A model generated the notes under the pieces. The model did not search any database, had not been told where the DNA came from, and saw only the letters and a program-made list of their open reading frames with translations. From Trichococcus palustris (GTDB lineage Bacteria; Bacillota; Bacilli; Lactobacillales; Aerococcaceae), in assembly GCF_900114465.1 (NCBI RefSeq), contig NZ_FOTD01000004.1:62001-126000 (forward strand): a DNA stretch of 64,000 nucleotides, read 5' to 3'. The translations under genes were made by a program, and so were the position numbers. Positions 55,262 through 64,000 of this stretch are shown one piece after another (positions within the stretch are counted from its first letter, which is position 1; the number at the start of each line of letters is the position of its first letter).

Positions 55262-55492
55262 ATGGAAAAATTAGTGGCGATACTGAACGAAATACGGCCG
55301 GAATACGATTGGGAAAATGCGGATGACTTCATTGCGAATGGAATGCTGGATTCCTTCGACATCATCGTTTTGGTGACGGAGCTGGAGAGCGCCTATCCGA
55401 TTTCTGTGGATGGAAGCGACATTTTGGCGGAGAACTTCAGCAGCTTGGAAGCGATTGCGGATCTGGTAAGAAAGAGCGGTGGTATTGTATGA
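55262..55492 (+). CDS. Acyl carrier protein 1
   Basis: A 76-residue acidic four-helix protein with phosphopantetheine attachment Ser31 in GMLDSFDIIVLV, close to DltC-like carriers. It follows the ligase by 31 bases behind GGAGGGG and overlaps the KAS III gene by four bases. Probable acceptor of the acid activated by the ligase. Confidence 0.88.
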   Translation: MEKLVAILNEIRPEYDWENADDFIANGMLDSFDIIVLVTELESAYPISVDGSDILAENFSSLEAIADLVRKSGGIV

Positions 55493-56553
55493 ATTTCAAC
55501 TATAAGAACAAGCGGATCAGCGGCATTCTGACCGTGCTGCCGCAAAATGAAGTGCGATTCGAGGACGAAGCGGAAAACTATAATTTCTCCGTCAAACAGT
55601 CCATGAAGCTGAAAAAAATAATGGGCTATGATAAGCATCGGATCGTCGAAGGGGATACGAGCGTGTCGGATCTCTGCATATTCGGGATGAAGCATCTGCT
55701 GGATGAGGGCTTGATCAACGGGGATGACATCGATGCACTGATACTGGTTACCCAGACACCGGATTACTACATGCCTCCGACGAGCAATGTCATTCAGGGG
55801 GAATTGGGGCTGAAGCAGGATATGCTTTGCTTGGACATCAACCAGGGTTGCGCCGGCTATTTGGTGGGGCTGATCCAAGCTTTCAACATGTTGGAACAGG
55901 ATACGATCAAAAAAGTGGCCTTGCTGAATGCGGATGTGCTCAGCCGCAGGACTTCCAAACGGGACCGAGGCAGCTATCCGCTGATCGGCGACGCGGCCTC
56001 GGTGACCATCGTGGAAAGGGATCTCGGCAATAGCCGGATCCATGCGAACCTGAAGATGGACGGATCCGGCTACAAGGAACTGATCATCCCCGCAGGGGGC
56101 ATGCGGATGCCCGCCACCAGCGAAACGGGAGTGATGGAGGTGGATGAGGCCGGGAATTACCGAAGCCTGGACCATCTCAAAATGAACGGCGAAGCGGTCT
56201 TCAACTTTGTGCAGACAGAAATACCGCCGTTGGTCGACAGTCTGCTTGCGGCTGCCGAAACGTCGAAAGAGGAAGTAGATTATTTCATGTTCCACCAACC
56301 GAACCGGTTTATGCTGGAAAAATTGGCCGACAAGATGGGCGTGGCGCGCGAAAAACTTCCGAACAATGTGGTCGAAAACTTCGGCAACTCAAGCAGTGTG
56401 ACCATTCCTGTAAATATGGCCTTTAACCTGGGCGAAAAACTCCTGACGGATTCTTACAAAGTTTGCCTGTCCGGTTTTGGGGTCGGCCTTTCCTGCAGCG
56501 CGATGCTGATGGATATCGGGAACCTGGATTTTTGTCGGATGATTGAATATTAG
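55489..56553 (+). CDS. 3-oxoacyl-ACP synthase III-like enzyme
   Basis: A 354-residue FabH-like thiolase-fold protein with the complete condensing triad: Cys121 in DINQGCAGYLVGL, His269 in FMFHQPNRFML and Asn300 in NFGNSSSVTIPVN. Asn (not Asp) favours true Claisen condensation over O-acyl transfer. It would extend an acyl starter with malonyl-ACP, for which accDA at the cluster head supplies malonyl-CoA. It starts at ATGA overlap with ACP 1 and is followed 21 bases later by ACP 2. Confidence 0.9.
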   Translation: MNFNYKNKRISGILTVLPQNEVRFEDEAENYNFSVKQSMKLKKIMGYDKHRIVEGDTSVSDLCIFGMKHLLDEGLINGDDIDALILVTQTPDYYMPPTSNVIQGELGLKQDMLCLDINQGCAGYLVGLIQAFNMLEQDTIKKVALLNADVLSRRTSKRDRGSYPLIGDAASVTIVERDLGNSRIHANLKMDGSGYKELIIPAGGMRMPATSETGVMEVDEAGNYRSLDHLKMNGEAVFNFVQTEIPPLVDSLLAAAETSKEEVDYFMFHQPNRFMLEKLADKMGVAREKLPNNVVENFGNSSSVTIPVNMAFNLGEKLLTDSYKVCLSGFGVGLSCSAMLMDIGNLDFCRMIEY

Positions 56554-56574
56554 ACGCGAGGAGGCGAGGAACTC

Positions 56575-56799
56575 ATGGAAAATTTCTATGATGAATTTGC
56601 GGAAATACTGGAAGTGGACGAAGTGACGAGGGAAGATTTGTTGGATGATTACGAAGGCTGGGATTCCCTGGGGCTGCTGTCCACCCAGATCATGGCAGAG
56701 GAAAACTACGGTGTGAAGATCAGCAACGGGGACATAAAGGGCCTGGCGACTGTCGGGGATATCGAAGATTTGATTCAATCAAGAAGAAACGCCGGATAA
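56575..56799 (+). CDS. Acyl carrier protein 2
   Basis: A 74-residue acidic carrier with Ser31 in DDYEGWDSLGLLSTQIMAEE. Its sequence differs clearly from ACP 1, suggesting separate roles such as starter and product carriers. Strong GGAGGCGAGG ribosome region; KAS III precedes and an acyltransferase follows after 13 bases. Confidence 0.9.
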   Translation: MENFYDEFAEILEVDEVTREDLLDDYEGWDSLGLLSTQIMAEENYGVKISNGDIKGLATVGDIEDLIQSRRNAG

Positions 56800-56812
56800 G
56801 GGGGACGACCAG

Positions 56813-57451
56813 TTGAAAACATTGTTAATCGTTGGGGCAGGCGGTCTTGGCCGCGAAACATACCAGTGGGTTTCCGACCAGGAAAAGGTAGAGAAAAGAT
56901 GGGATGTCATCGGCTTTTTGGATGATGACCCTACTGCGCTGGATAACTACACGCTTTCCGCTAAAATCATCGGAACCGTCAAAGATTATAAACCAAAAGA
57001 GGGTGATGAGGTCATCTGTGCCATCGGGGACACGGAGGTGATCGCAGACATCTGCCCAGTCCTTGTGGATAAGGGGGCGGTTTTTGCGACGGTCATCCAT
57101 CCGACCGCCTTGCTGGCGGATACTTGCCAGATCGGCAAGGGCGTCATCGTAGGTCCTTATGCCATCATTTCAACGGATGCAAAAATTGCCGATTTCGTAG
57201 TTGTGAATTCCTACGTCAGCGTCGGCCACGATGTCACCGTTGAAAAGGGCTGTGTCATCAGCGGCTTCAGCGATCTGATGGGCTTCACTGCCTTGGAAGA
57301 GGGTGTGTTTTTGGGCAGCGGCGCCCGCTTGCTGCCGAGTGTGCAGGTCGCGAAAAATGCCAGAGTCGGCGCTGGAAGCATCGTCCTCAGAAATGTTAAG
57401 GCGAATACGACGGTTTTCGGCAATCCGGCGAAAGTAATTTCCACTCCCTGA
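56813..57451 (+). CDS. PglD/NeuD-like sugar O/N-acyltransferase
   Basis: A 212-residue protein starting at TTG. The N-terminal Rossmann-like domain (LLIVGAGGLGRETYQWVSDQ) is followed by a left-handed beta-helix (GKGVIVGPYAIISTDAKIAD, then VGHDVTVEKGCVISGFSDLM), as in PglD and NeuD. Such enzymes acylate amino or hydroxyl groups of nucleotide sugars using acyl-CoA. Next to two carrier proteins, it could use acyl-ACP; this is inference. Confidence 0.86.
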   Translation: MKTLLIVGAGGLGRETYQWVSDQEKVEKRWDVIGFLDDDPTALDNYTLSAKIIGTVKDYKPKEGDEVICAIGDTEVIADICPVLVDKGAVFATVIHPTALLADTCQIGKGVIVGPYAIISTDAKIADFVVVNSYVSVGHDVTVEKGCVISGFSDLMGFTALEEGVFLGSGARLLPSVQVAKNARVGAGSIVLRNVKANTTVFGNPAKVISTP

Positions 57452-57498
57452 AAGGAGAGAACGTCAGTAGCTGTGAGCGACAAGGGGGAAGTGAAAAA

Positions 57499-58170
57499 AT
57501 GAGTAATCCGGTAGTCGTCTATGGAAGCAAATTTTTAGCAGAAATGCTGTATTATGATTCCTTAAACCATTCAGATTTCAAGATTGAGGCTTTTGCCGCA
57601 GATGAAGCGTATGTGGCTGAAACGGGCTATTATTTAGGTTTGCCGATGGTGGCGGTGGAAACAATCACGGAACGTTACCCACCTTCTTCCTACGATATGA
57701 TTGTTTTGACGACTTCTTTCCATGATATGCGCAATCGGGAAGGCATGTACACAAAAGCGAAAGCCTTAGGATATACGCTGCGAAATTATATCAGTCCGTC
57801 CAGCATCGTTTCGCCAGGCTTAGAAATGGGGGATAACAACCTCATTTTTGAACAAGTATTCCTGGGGCACAGAGGGCAGCTGGGTTCAGGCAATATCATT
57901 CGGCAACAAGTTTATGTAGGCCATGAATTTACGGTGGGAAACAACAATGTCATCAGTTCAGGTTGCACGATCGGCGGAGAATGCCGCATCGAAAACAACT
58001 GTTATATAGGGTTGAATGCCACTATTCTGCATAAGCTTACGATTTCTGAAGAAAGCTTGGTTGGAGCAGGAAGTGTCGTGATAAGAAACACAGAACCCTT
58101 TTCAAGGAACGTGGGAAATCCAAGCAGGGTTTTGAGTTACCACAAGGAAGGGTTAAAGGTGAATCTATAA
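57499..58170 (+). CDS. Second PglD/NeuD-like acyltransferase
   Basis: A 223-residue protein with an N-terminal nucleotide-sugar-binding-like domain (VVVYGSKFLAEMLYYDSLNH) and C-terminal hexapeptide repeats (VFLGHRGQLGSGNIIRQQVY, VISSGCTIGGECRIENNCYI). It ends with the cap NVGNPSRVLSYH. Its low similarity to the preceding paralogue suggests a different acceptor or acyl donor. It ends one base before the BKACE gene. Confidence 0.84.
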   Translation: MSNPVVVYGSKFLAEMLYYDSLNHSDFKIEAFAADEAYVAETGYYLGLPMVAVETITERYPPSSYDMIVLTTSFHDMRNREGMYTKAKALGYTLRNYISPSSIVSPGLEMGDNNLIFEQVFLGHRGQLGSGNIIRQQVYVGHEFTVGNNNVISSGCTIGGECRIENNCYIGLNATILHKLTISEESLVGAGSVVIRNTEPFSRNVGNPSRVLSYHKEGLKVNL

Positions 58171-58171
58171 C

Positions 58172-59044
58172 ATGGATAAAATAATTGTAAATTTCACCCC
58201 GACCGGCATGATACCAACCAAAAAAGATACCCCTTATGTACCCATTTCGCCCGAAGAAATCATCCGTGAGGTTAAGCAGGCTTGGGAATTGGGCATTTCC
58301 ATGGTGCATGTGCATGCCAGAAACAGCGACGATGAAAAACCAACCTATCGAAAGGAAGTCTATGCTGAAATCATTGCGGGCATCCGGCAATTCGCGCCGG
58401 AACTCGTCATCTGTGCTTCGACATCCGGAAGGAACTTCAATACGTTGGAAGCCAGAACGGACGTTTTGTCGCTTGAAGGCGATTTGAAACCGGATATGGG
58501 CAGCCTGACACTCAGCTCCCTGAATTTCAACAGGACCACCAGTGTAAATGACCCTTCCATGATTGTTGCCTTGGCTGAACGGATGAAAGAAAACGGCATT
58601 CGGCCTGAATTGGAAGCCTTCGATTTGGGGATGGTCAATTACTGCAACTATCTGATCAAAAAAGGGGCGGTGACTGCACCTTATTACGTCAATCTGATCT
58701 TGGGCAACATCGCCTGCGCCCAAGGGGATTTGCTGCATATCGGGTGCATGCTCAAAGACATTCCTGAAGACAGCCTTTTTTCGTTAGGCGCAGTCGGCAG
58801 CGACCAATTAAAAATGAATGCTTTGGGCATCACCATGGGCTGGGGCGTACGTGTCGGACTGGAAGACAACTTTTGGTATGATGAAAATCGGACACGGTTA
58901 GCAACGAACATGGATCTTCTGAATCGGATCCACAAGATTATTTCAGCAAATGAGAAAGAGGTCATGAGCTCCAAGGAACTGCGGCAAAAGCTCAATTTAG
59001 AGCCAGGATTTGGCAAATATGGCGTTGCCGGCTCCAACGCTTGA
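58172..59044 (+). CDS. BKACE family beta-keto acid cleavage enzyme (DUF849)
   Basis: A 290-residue TIM-barrel protein. The metal ligands of the family are in place: His46 and His48 in VHVHARNSDDEKPTY and Glu231 in RVGLEDNFWYDEN. Known members condense a beta-keto acid with acetyl-CoA and cleave it to acetoacetate and a new acyl-CoA (lysine, carnitine and other catabolism). Finding one inside a polysaccharide operon, after ACP and KAS III genes, suggests use in making or trimming an acyl precursor. Confidence 0.88.
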   Translation: MDKIIVNFTPTGMIPTKKDTPYVPISPEEIIREVKQAWELGISMVHVHARNSDDEKPTYRKEVYAEIIAGIRQFAPELVICASTSGRNFNTLEARTDVLSLEGDLKPDMGSLTLSSLNFNRTTSVNDPSMIVALAERMKENGIRPELEAFDLGMVNYCNYLIKKGAVTAPYYVNLILGNIACAQGDLLHIGCMLKDIPEDSLFSLGAVGSDQLKMNALGITMGWGVRVGLEDNFWYDENRTRLATNMDLLNRIHKIISANEKEVMSSKELRQKLNLEPGFGKYGVAGSNA

Positions 59045-59066
59045 GGAAGTAGAGAGAAGGGATAAT

Positions 59067-60017
59067 ATGGAACATGCTTATCTGATACTGGCACATCATA
59101 ATTTTGATACGTTAACCTTGTTGTTTCGGTTACTTGATGCGCCCAACAATAACCTCTATTTACATGTCGATGCGAAAGCACAGGGCTTTCATGAAGAAGA
59201 ATTGCGAAGCGTTTTAAAGTCTTCGAAGTTAACCGTACTTCCTCCGCAGATTGTTTATTGGGGGGGATATAGTCAGATTGAAGCTACTCTGCGCTTAGTT
59301 GAGTATGCCCTGAAGGATGGGTTCGATTACTGCCATAGCATCACGGGGGTGGATCTCCCGCTGAAGACCCAGTCAGAAATAGATAGTTTTTTTACCAAAC
59401 ATGCCGGATATGAGTTCATCAATTATAGGCCGGAACGCTATGAATATGCCGAGTATAAATGCGCCTATTATCATCCCTTTGTGGAAACGAAATATAATCG
59501 CAAGTATAAGGCCGTGCGGCTTCTGGATCATGGGGTAGCCATGTTTCAAAAAACATTGGGTTTGAAGAGAAGCCAGACAAAGTTTTATCAAGGATCGGCC
59601 TATTTTTCGATCAGCGAAGAGTGCGCCAAGTATGTACTGTCAAAAAAAGATGAAATTAGGAAAAATTACCGGTACACAATCGGTGCAGACGAGGCTTATT
59701 TGCAGACTGTCATCATGAATTCCCCTTTTAAGGATCGACTGTATCGCTTCGAGGAGAAGTATTACGGGAACGCAATGTTGGTGGACTGGGATAGGTCCGA
59801 AAACAGGAACAATTCCCCTCATACATTCAGAATCAGTGATTACGACAATTTGATTGCGGTGGACGAAGGCATTTTATTTGCCAGAAAATTTGATGAGAAC
59901 ATTGATGCTGAAATAGTCAAAAAAATATTCCATTACATCGACGAAAGACAAAAAAGCGAAGGAAGCGACTACCGGACCCTGGCAGCAAAAGAGAATGATC
60001 AAACGGCGGTGAAATGA
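59067..60017 (+). CDS. GT14 (core-2/I-branching type) glycosyltransferase
   Basis: A 316-residue protein; the start MEHAYLILAHHNFDTLTLLF is set by AGAGAAGG. The GT14 pattern is HVDAKAQ, VYWGGYSQIEATLRLVEYAL and FDYCHSITGVDLPLKTQSEI. Bacterial members add GlcNAc or xylose branches. It likely builds a side branch of the repeat unit. Confidence 0.88.
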   Translation: MEHAYLILAHHNFDTLTLLFRLLDAPNNNLYLHVDAKAQGFHEEELRSVLKSSKLTVLPPQIVYWGGYSQIEATLRLVEYALKDGFDYCHSITGVDLPLKTQSEIDSFFTKHAGYEFINYRPERYEYAEYKCAYYHPFVETKYNRKYKAVRLLDHGVAMFQKTLGLKRSQTKFYQGSAYFSISEECAKYVLSKKDEIRKNYRYTIGADEAYLQTVIMNSPFKDRLYRFEEKYYGNAMLVDWDRSENRNNSPHTFRISDYDNLIAVDEGILFARKFDENIDAEIVKKIFHYIDERQKSEGSDYRTLAAKENDQTAVK

Positions 60018-60114
60018 AGGATGCGGTCTTTCAGTGTCGAAGAGGGGGTTTCTCTTCGACACCCTGCTGTCGGGCATAGGAATGGTGGATGCTAATAAGG
60101 AAGAAGGAAAAAGT

Positions 60115-60804
60115 ATGTATTATCAGCGCTATTTCAAAAGGCCCTTGGATTTCATGCTGTCATTATTAGCCATCGTCGCATTAAGCCCGTTTCTTCTTAT
60201 CATCGCCCTGTTGGTCAGGGGGAAAATAGGCAGCCCGGTGCTGTTTAAACAAGAGCGCCCCGGACTTAACGAAAAAATCTTTTCCCTATACAAATTCCGC
60301 ACCATGACGGATGCGAAAGGCGAGGATGGGCAGTTGCTGCCCGATGAGGCCCGTTTAACGCGGTTCGGCGAGTTGTTGCGATCGACTTCATTGGACGAAT
60401 TGCCGGAACTGTTCAATATCCTGTTGGGGGATATGTCCATTGTCGGGCCAAGGCCGCTTTTGGTTAAGTATCTTCCCCTCTATGACGAACATCAAAAACG
60501 GCGCCATATGGTCAGGCCGGGATTATCCGGATTGGCGCAAGTGAACGGCAGAAATGCCATCAGTTGGGAAGAAAAATTCGATTTGGATGTTCGCTACGTT
60601 GATGACGTCACTTTTGTGGAGGATTGGAAAATCATCTTCCTGACCCTTAAGAAGGTTTTGACGAGAGAAGGCATCAACTCCGAAGCAGCTGCCACGATGG
60701 AAGATTTTAAGGGCAACGAAGGCGGCAGGGAAAAGCCGTTCGCATATGCGGAATCAGGGGGAACGGCCAACGAAGTTGGCGGATTTCCGCAAGATGGATT
60801 ATAA
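60115..60804 (+). CDS. Undecaprenyl-phosphate sugar-1-phosphate transferase (initiating)
   Basis: A 229-residue bacterial sugar transferase of the short WcaJ/EpsL type. It has one N-terminal membrane helix (DFMLSLLAIVALSPFLLIIA), then FKQERPGLNEKIFSLYKFRT, LRSTSLDELPELFNILLGDM, SIVGPRPLLVKYLPLY and the late RPGLSGLAQVNGRNAI. It starts repeat-unit assembly by moving sugar-1-phosphate to the lipid carrier. The ATG behind GGAAGAAGGAAA is chosen. The C-terminal 30 residues are low-complexity and variable. Confidence 0.93.
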   Translation: MYYQRYFKRPLDFMLSLLAIVALSPFLLIIALLVRGKIGSPVLFKQERPGLNEKIFSLYKFRTMTDAKGEDGQLLPDEARLTRFGELLRSTSLDELPELFNILLGDMSIVGPRPLLVKYLPLYDEHQKRRHMVRPGLSGLAQVNGRNAISWEEKFDLDVRYVDDVTFVEDWKIIFLTLKKVLTREGINSEAAATMEDFKGNEGGREKPFAYAESGGTANEVGGFPQDGL

Positions 60805-61013
60805 TACATTTCAAATAGCAACAGTTTTTTGATGGAAACGTCGGGTTTCTATGAACAACGATTTTCGAAATGTGGAAATGTAAGCGGATTCTAATGTGCT
60901 GAAGGCAGCGATGAAAAAGGATATTTCCGGAATAAAGGCAGGCGTGTGGTGGAATTGTTCGAATCCATGTGGATACAATGAAAAATGTCTTTTAGCAGCG
61001 GGAGGTGTTTTTT

Positions 61014-62243
61014 TTGCAACTATATCATTATCTATTTCTTTTTTCTCTACTATTGAAGCCATTCTATGTCTTCAGTTCCGGGGGGTTACAGATATCGGAT
61101 CTATTTTTTATCCTGTCTTTCATCCTGTATGTCTTATTTGTGGGGAAAGGGGATAAAATCACCATCGACAAGACCGACAAGTGGCTTCTGTATTTTGTTT
61201 TCTTGGTTTTTGGCATTAATCTGGTCTATTTTCTGCTGTATGGAAGATTCGAATTCATTAGAGCGTCCCTGTACTATGTGTATAATTTTTTGACCGTGGT
61301 GTTTTTCAGGATATATTCTGAAGATGAGCGATTTCTGATGAATGTAGGGCGAGTCTGCAAATTGAACATTGTCATCCAGCTGCTCATCTATGTGCTGCAC
61401 ATCGGCAGATACTACTCAGAGAACCGATATATGGGAACGTTCAACGATCCGAACCAAATGGCTTTCTTCGTCTTCATGTCGTTGATCACCGCTCTCATCA
61501 TCTCCAAGATAAGGCATACCAACTTGCATGTGCTGTATCATATCATCGCGATCGGATTGATCTTCCTTACTTCGTCCACCGGGATGCTGCTCGGGATGGC
61601 AGTATTCTATGCAGTCAGCGCAGCGCTGAAGCTCAGAATACTTGCGCAGCGCAGCCTTAATGTGAGGTTCATTTTAGGCACTACCGCCTTGCTGATGTTG
61701 GCATTGCTGTTCAGCTCGCAGATAGATGATTCCCTCACAAAACTTTCGGAAACTTCGATAATCGCTCGGGTTGAACAAAAGCTGGGCAGGGCCAATGGAA
61801 CCGCTGTAGGTCCGACCAACCTCCAGGATCGGGGCATCGACAGGCTGTTGATCTATCCGGAAAAAATCATTTTCGGAGCCGGGGAAGGGTATCATAGCCG
61901 GTTTGACAAATCCTATTCCCGGAATGAAGTGCATTCGACCTTGTTGAGTATTCTATTCTATTACGGGATCGTGCCGACGCTGCTCTTTTTGTTCTGGTGC
62001 TATAAAAATATACGGGCCTTATCGGTGAATAATCTGGCGGTGGTCCTGGCGCTGTTCGTCGAGAGCCTCACCTTGCTGAATCAGAGGCAGCCCCTTTTCT
62101 GGATGATCTTCATCACCCTCAACATCCTGTACCAGCAGGAGTTGGCAGCGAAGAAGGCTATACAAAGCGACACCATCCTGACAGCGGGGCAGTGGGTAAA
62201 CCCCATGGAATCGAACAGTCTGACGGGCATTTCAGAAAAATAG
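61014..62243 (+). CDS. Wzy-type polysaccharide polymerase
   Basis: About 409 residues with ten or more hydrophobic segments. The start TTG (MQLYHYLFLFSLLLKPFYVF) follows GGGAGGTG at 7 bases. The O-antigen-ligase-like loop contains GTFNDPNQMAFFVF and GAGEGYHSRFDKSYSRNEVH. It polymerises the repeat units exported by the flippase. The 200 bases before it hold no gene. Confidence 0.85.
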   Translation: MQLYHYLFLFSLLLKPFYVFSSGGLQISDLFFILSFILYVLFVGKGDKITIDKTDKWLLYFVFLVFGINLVYFLLYGRFEFIRASLYYVYNFLTVVFFRIYSEDERFLMNVGRVCKLNIVIQLLIYVLHIGRYYSENRYMGTFNDPNQMAFFVFMSLITALIISKIRHTNLHVLYHIIAIGLIFLTSSTGMLLGMAVFYAVSAALKLRILAQRSLNVRFILGTTALLMLALLFSSQIDDSLTKLSETSIIARVEQKLGRANGTAVGPTNLQDRGIDRLLIYPEKIIFGAGEGYHSRFDKSYSRNEVHSTLLSILFYYGIVPTLLFLFWCYKNIRALSVNNLAVVLALFVESLTLLNQRQPLFWMIFITLNILYQQELAAKKAIQSDTILTAGQWVNPMESNSLTGISEK

Positions 62244-62263
62244 AAGGCAAGGAGAGGGCGTTC

Positions 62264-63382
62264 ATGAGGATTTTATACGTTTCAACCATCTCGGACACCA
62301 TCAATGCGTTTTTGGTGCCGCACATACACCTGTTGCTGGATGCGGGTCACACGGTGGATCTGGCTTGCAATGTAAGTGCGCCGATCAATCCAACGCTATT
62401 GGAACGCGGGTGCAAGATTTTCCCTATGAGCTTTCAACGTTCGCCTTTAAAGAAGCAGAACTACGGAGCGTACCAAAGTCTAAAGAAACGCATCGGGGAT
62501 GGCAAGTACGATTGGGTGCATACGCACACACCAGTGGCTTCCACACTGACCCGGATTGCCTGCCGGAATATGCCGGATGTTAAGGTGATTTATACGGCCC
62601 ATGGCTTCCATTTCTTTGAAGGTGCGCCGCTGAAGAATTGGCTGATTTATTATCCCGTAGAAAAATGGCTGTCCGGCTATACCGACCTGCTGCTCACCAT
62701 GAACAGCGAAGATTATGGACGGGTTCAGAAAAAATTCCATGCCAAGATGGTTCAGTTTGTGAAGGGTGTGGGCGTTAATTTGGATAAATTCTCTGTTCCG
62801 ACCGAAACGGAAAAGCAGGAGTTGCGTCAGGAATACGGCTTCGCTCCAGAAGACTTTATCCTTGTTTATCCGGCCGAACTGAGTTACAGAAAACATCAGG
62901 ATTTATTGATCGAGGCGATGGACCGAGTGGCGCAGGATATCCCGAACAGCAAATTGCTGTTGATCGGCGATGGGCCAAACGAAGAAGCTTACCGAGAATT
63001 GATCAGCGAACGGCAGCTGGACGATCATATCGCGTTGATGGGATACAGAAAAGATGTCGCTAACTTGCTGATGCTTTCCGATGTGGCTGTCTCCTCATCC
63101 CGTCAGGAAGGACTGCCGGTGAACGTCATGGAAGCCATGGCGACCGGACTGCCTTTGGTGGTGAGCAATTGCCGGGGGAACCGGGATCTGGTCAAGGATG
63201 GCAAGAACGGATTTGTGATCACAGGTGATGCGCCGGAAACGTACGCCGCAAAAATAGGCCAGCTTTATGAAGATGGAAGCCTAAGGGAAACGATGAAAAA
63301 GGCCAATCTGGCGGATATCCAAAACTATTCCACCGAAAATGTATTGAAGGACATGGAAAGAATCTACGCAGAACTTCAATAG
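62264..63382 (+). CDS. GT4-family glycosyltransferase
   Basis: A 372-residue GT-B enzyme; the start MRILYVSTISDTINAFLVPH is set by GGAGAGGG. It has VIYTAHGFHFFEGAPLKNWL and the E-x7-E region SSSRQEGLPVNVMEAMATGL typical of EpsD/CapM-like GT4. It probably adds the second sugar after the initiating transferase. Confidence 0.92.
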   Translation: MRILYVSTISDTINAFLVPHIHLLLDAGHTVDLACNVSAPINPTLLERGCKIFPMSFQRSPLKKQNYGAYQSLKKRIGDGKYDWVHTHTPVASTLTRIACRNMPDVKVIYTAHGFHFFEGAPLKNWLIYYPVEKWLSGYTDLLLTMNSEDYGRVQKKFHAKMVQFVKGVGVNLDKFSVPTETEKQELRQEYGFAPEDFILVYPAELSYRKHQDLLIEAMDRVAQDIPNSKLLLIGDGPNEEAYRELISERQLDDHIALMGYRKDVANLLMLSDVAVSSSRQEGLPVNVMEAMATGLPLVVSNCRGNRDLVKDGKNGFVITGDAPETYAAKIGQLYEDGSLRETMKKANLADIQNYSTENVLKDMERIYAELQ

Positions 63383-63458
63383 ACTGGATGAGGGGTGTTG
63401 ACAGAGCAGCAGCTTTCTCCACCAAAAAAGAGGAAAAAAGAGGGTGGGGGTGAATGCC

Positions 63459-64000
63459 ATGCCAAAAATATCGGTCATCATGGGCGTCTATAATGGAGCC
63501 AGCAAACTGGGGACGGCGGTCGAATCAATAGTGAATCAGACGTTCACGGATTTTGAATTCATCCTGTGCGATGATGGGTCGTCCGATAACAGCGTGGAGA
63601 TACTGGAAGGCTATGCAGCCAAAGACAAAAGAATCAAGGTCCTTCAGAATCCCCGCAACCTCAGTTTGGCTCCAACGCTCAACAACTGCCTGCAGGCTGC
63701 TACCGGAGAGTATATAGCCAGAATGGATGATGATGATATCTCACATCCGGAACGGTTTGAAAAAGAGGTGGCCTTTTTGGATTCGCATCCGGAATATGCC
63801 ATCGTCGGCACAGGTCGAAATATCTATGACAGCGACGGTATTTGGGGGAATTACAACGGTGGGGGAGAAAGGTCACTGTTGGACATCTATCGAGGGAGGA
63901 CTTTTCTCCATCCGTCCACCATGATGCGAAGGGAGGCTCTCCTTGCTGTCGGGGGATATACGATAGGGCCGGAAACCGAACGGTCGGAGGATTTCGATTT
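63459..64000 (+). CDS. GT2-family glycosyltransferase (3'-truncated by window)
   Basis: The frame starts MPKISVIMGVYNGASKLGTA behind GGTGGGGGTG and stays open to the window end. The GT-A signatures FILCDDGSSDNS and the metal-binding ARMDDDD, followed by HPERFEKEV and HPSTMMRREALL, are those of EpsE/CpsI-like GT2 enzymes. About 180 residues are visible; typical length is 270-330. Confidence 0.9.
   Translation, partial: MPKISVIMGVYNGASKLGTAVESIVNQTFTDFEFILCDDGSSDNSVEILEGYAAKDKRIKVLQNPRNLSLAPTLNNCLQAATGEYIARMDDDDISHPERFEKEVAFLDSHPEYAIVGTGRNIYDSDGIWGNYNGGGERSLLDIYRGRTFLHPSTMMRREALLAVGGYTIGPETERSEDFD

Noticed and set aside
54418-56298. Minus-strand frames of 267 and 301 codons opposite the ligase and KAS III genes
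   Set aside because: Antisense shadows; the + strand products have complete catalytic motifs.

Overview
The window looks like the chromosome of a low-GC Gram-positive of the Lactobacillales, plausibly Carnobacteriaceae such as Trichococcus (the genus is a guess). The basis is strong AGGAGG-type ribosome binding sites, ATG/GTG/TTG starts, a BglG-type PRD regulator driving a PTS operon, VanZ, and two Wzx/Wzy-type polysaccharide loci. It is an accessory region: two surface-polysaccharide clusters flank a zone of wrecked insertion sequences, toxin-antitoxin and defence-like modules, dispersed hairpin repeats and one sugar-acid operon.

1-11.7 kb: the AT-rich tail of a first capsule/EPS locus, all on the + strand: UDP-glucose dehydrogenase (5' end outside the window), an Alg14/Alg13-like split glycosyltransferase pair, an XcbB/CpsF-like protein, GT4, GT2 and GT32 enzymes, two hexapeptide acyltransferases, a Wzy polymerase and a Wzx flippase. 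It ends at a hairpin.

11.8-18.5 kb: nested IS debris. An intact IS21-family element (12462-14720, 7-bp target duplication CCTAAGG) sits inside a dead IS21 istB. Next to it, one decayed ISL3-family element with 23-bp perfect terminal repeats sits inside another decayed ISL3 element. 19.8-22.9 kb: galU, a ~200-bp triple repeat, vanZ-like and a MurG/GT28-like glycosyltransferase.

23-37 kb: accessory/defence island. It holds a RelE/HigB-HigA pair flanked by duplicated terminator repeats; hicAB split by a TnpB (IS605/IS1341-type) element whose empty site can be reconstructed; a three-gene operon of a C-terminal TIR protein, a three-TM membrane protein and a ThsB-like TIR protein; three NERD-domain proteins; a DnaD-like protein; a 189-bp tandem repeat; and an HTH / IrrE-type metalloprotease / PIN-domain operon with its own promoter-operator.

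37.4-43.5 kb: a PRD regulator, KDPG/KDPGal aldolase, galactitol-type PTS IIA-IIB-IIC and a DgoD-type D-galactonate dehydratase. There is no sugar-acid kinase, so transport by PTS phosphorylation may replace it. A fourth NERD protein follows, between two blocks of a second hairpin repeat.

45.8-64 kb: a second, GC-richer polysaccharide cluster. It opens with accD-accA (malonyl-CoA), then a pyruvyltransferase-like protein, an FrhB-like Fe-S protein, Wzx, a secreted beta-helix protein, an acyl-activation cassette (adenylating ligase, ACP, KAS III, second ACP, two PglD/NeuD-like acyltransferases, BKACE), GT14, the initiating sugar-phosphate transferase, Wzy, GT4 and a GT2 cut by the window end. 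The inference is a polysaccharide carrying an acyl group made by a dedicated mini fatty-acid/polyketide-like pathway.
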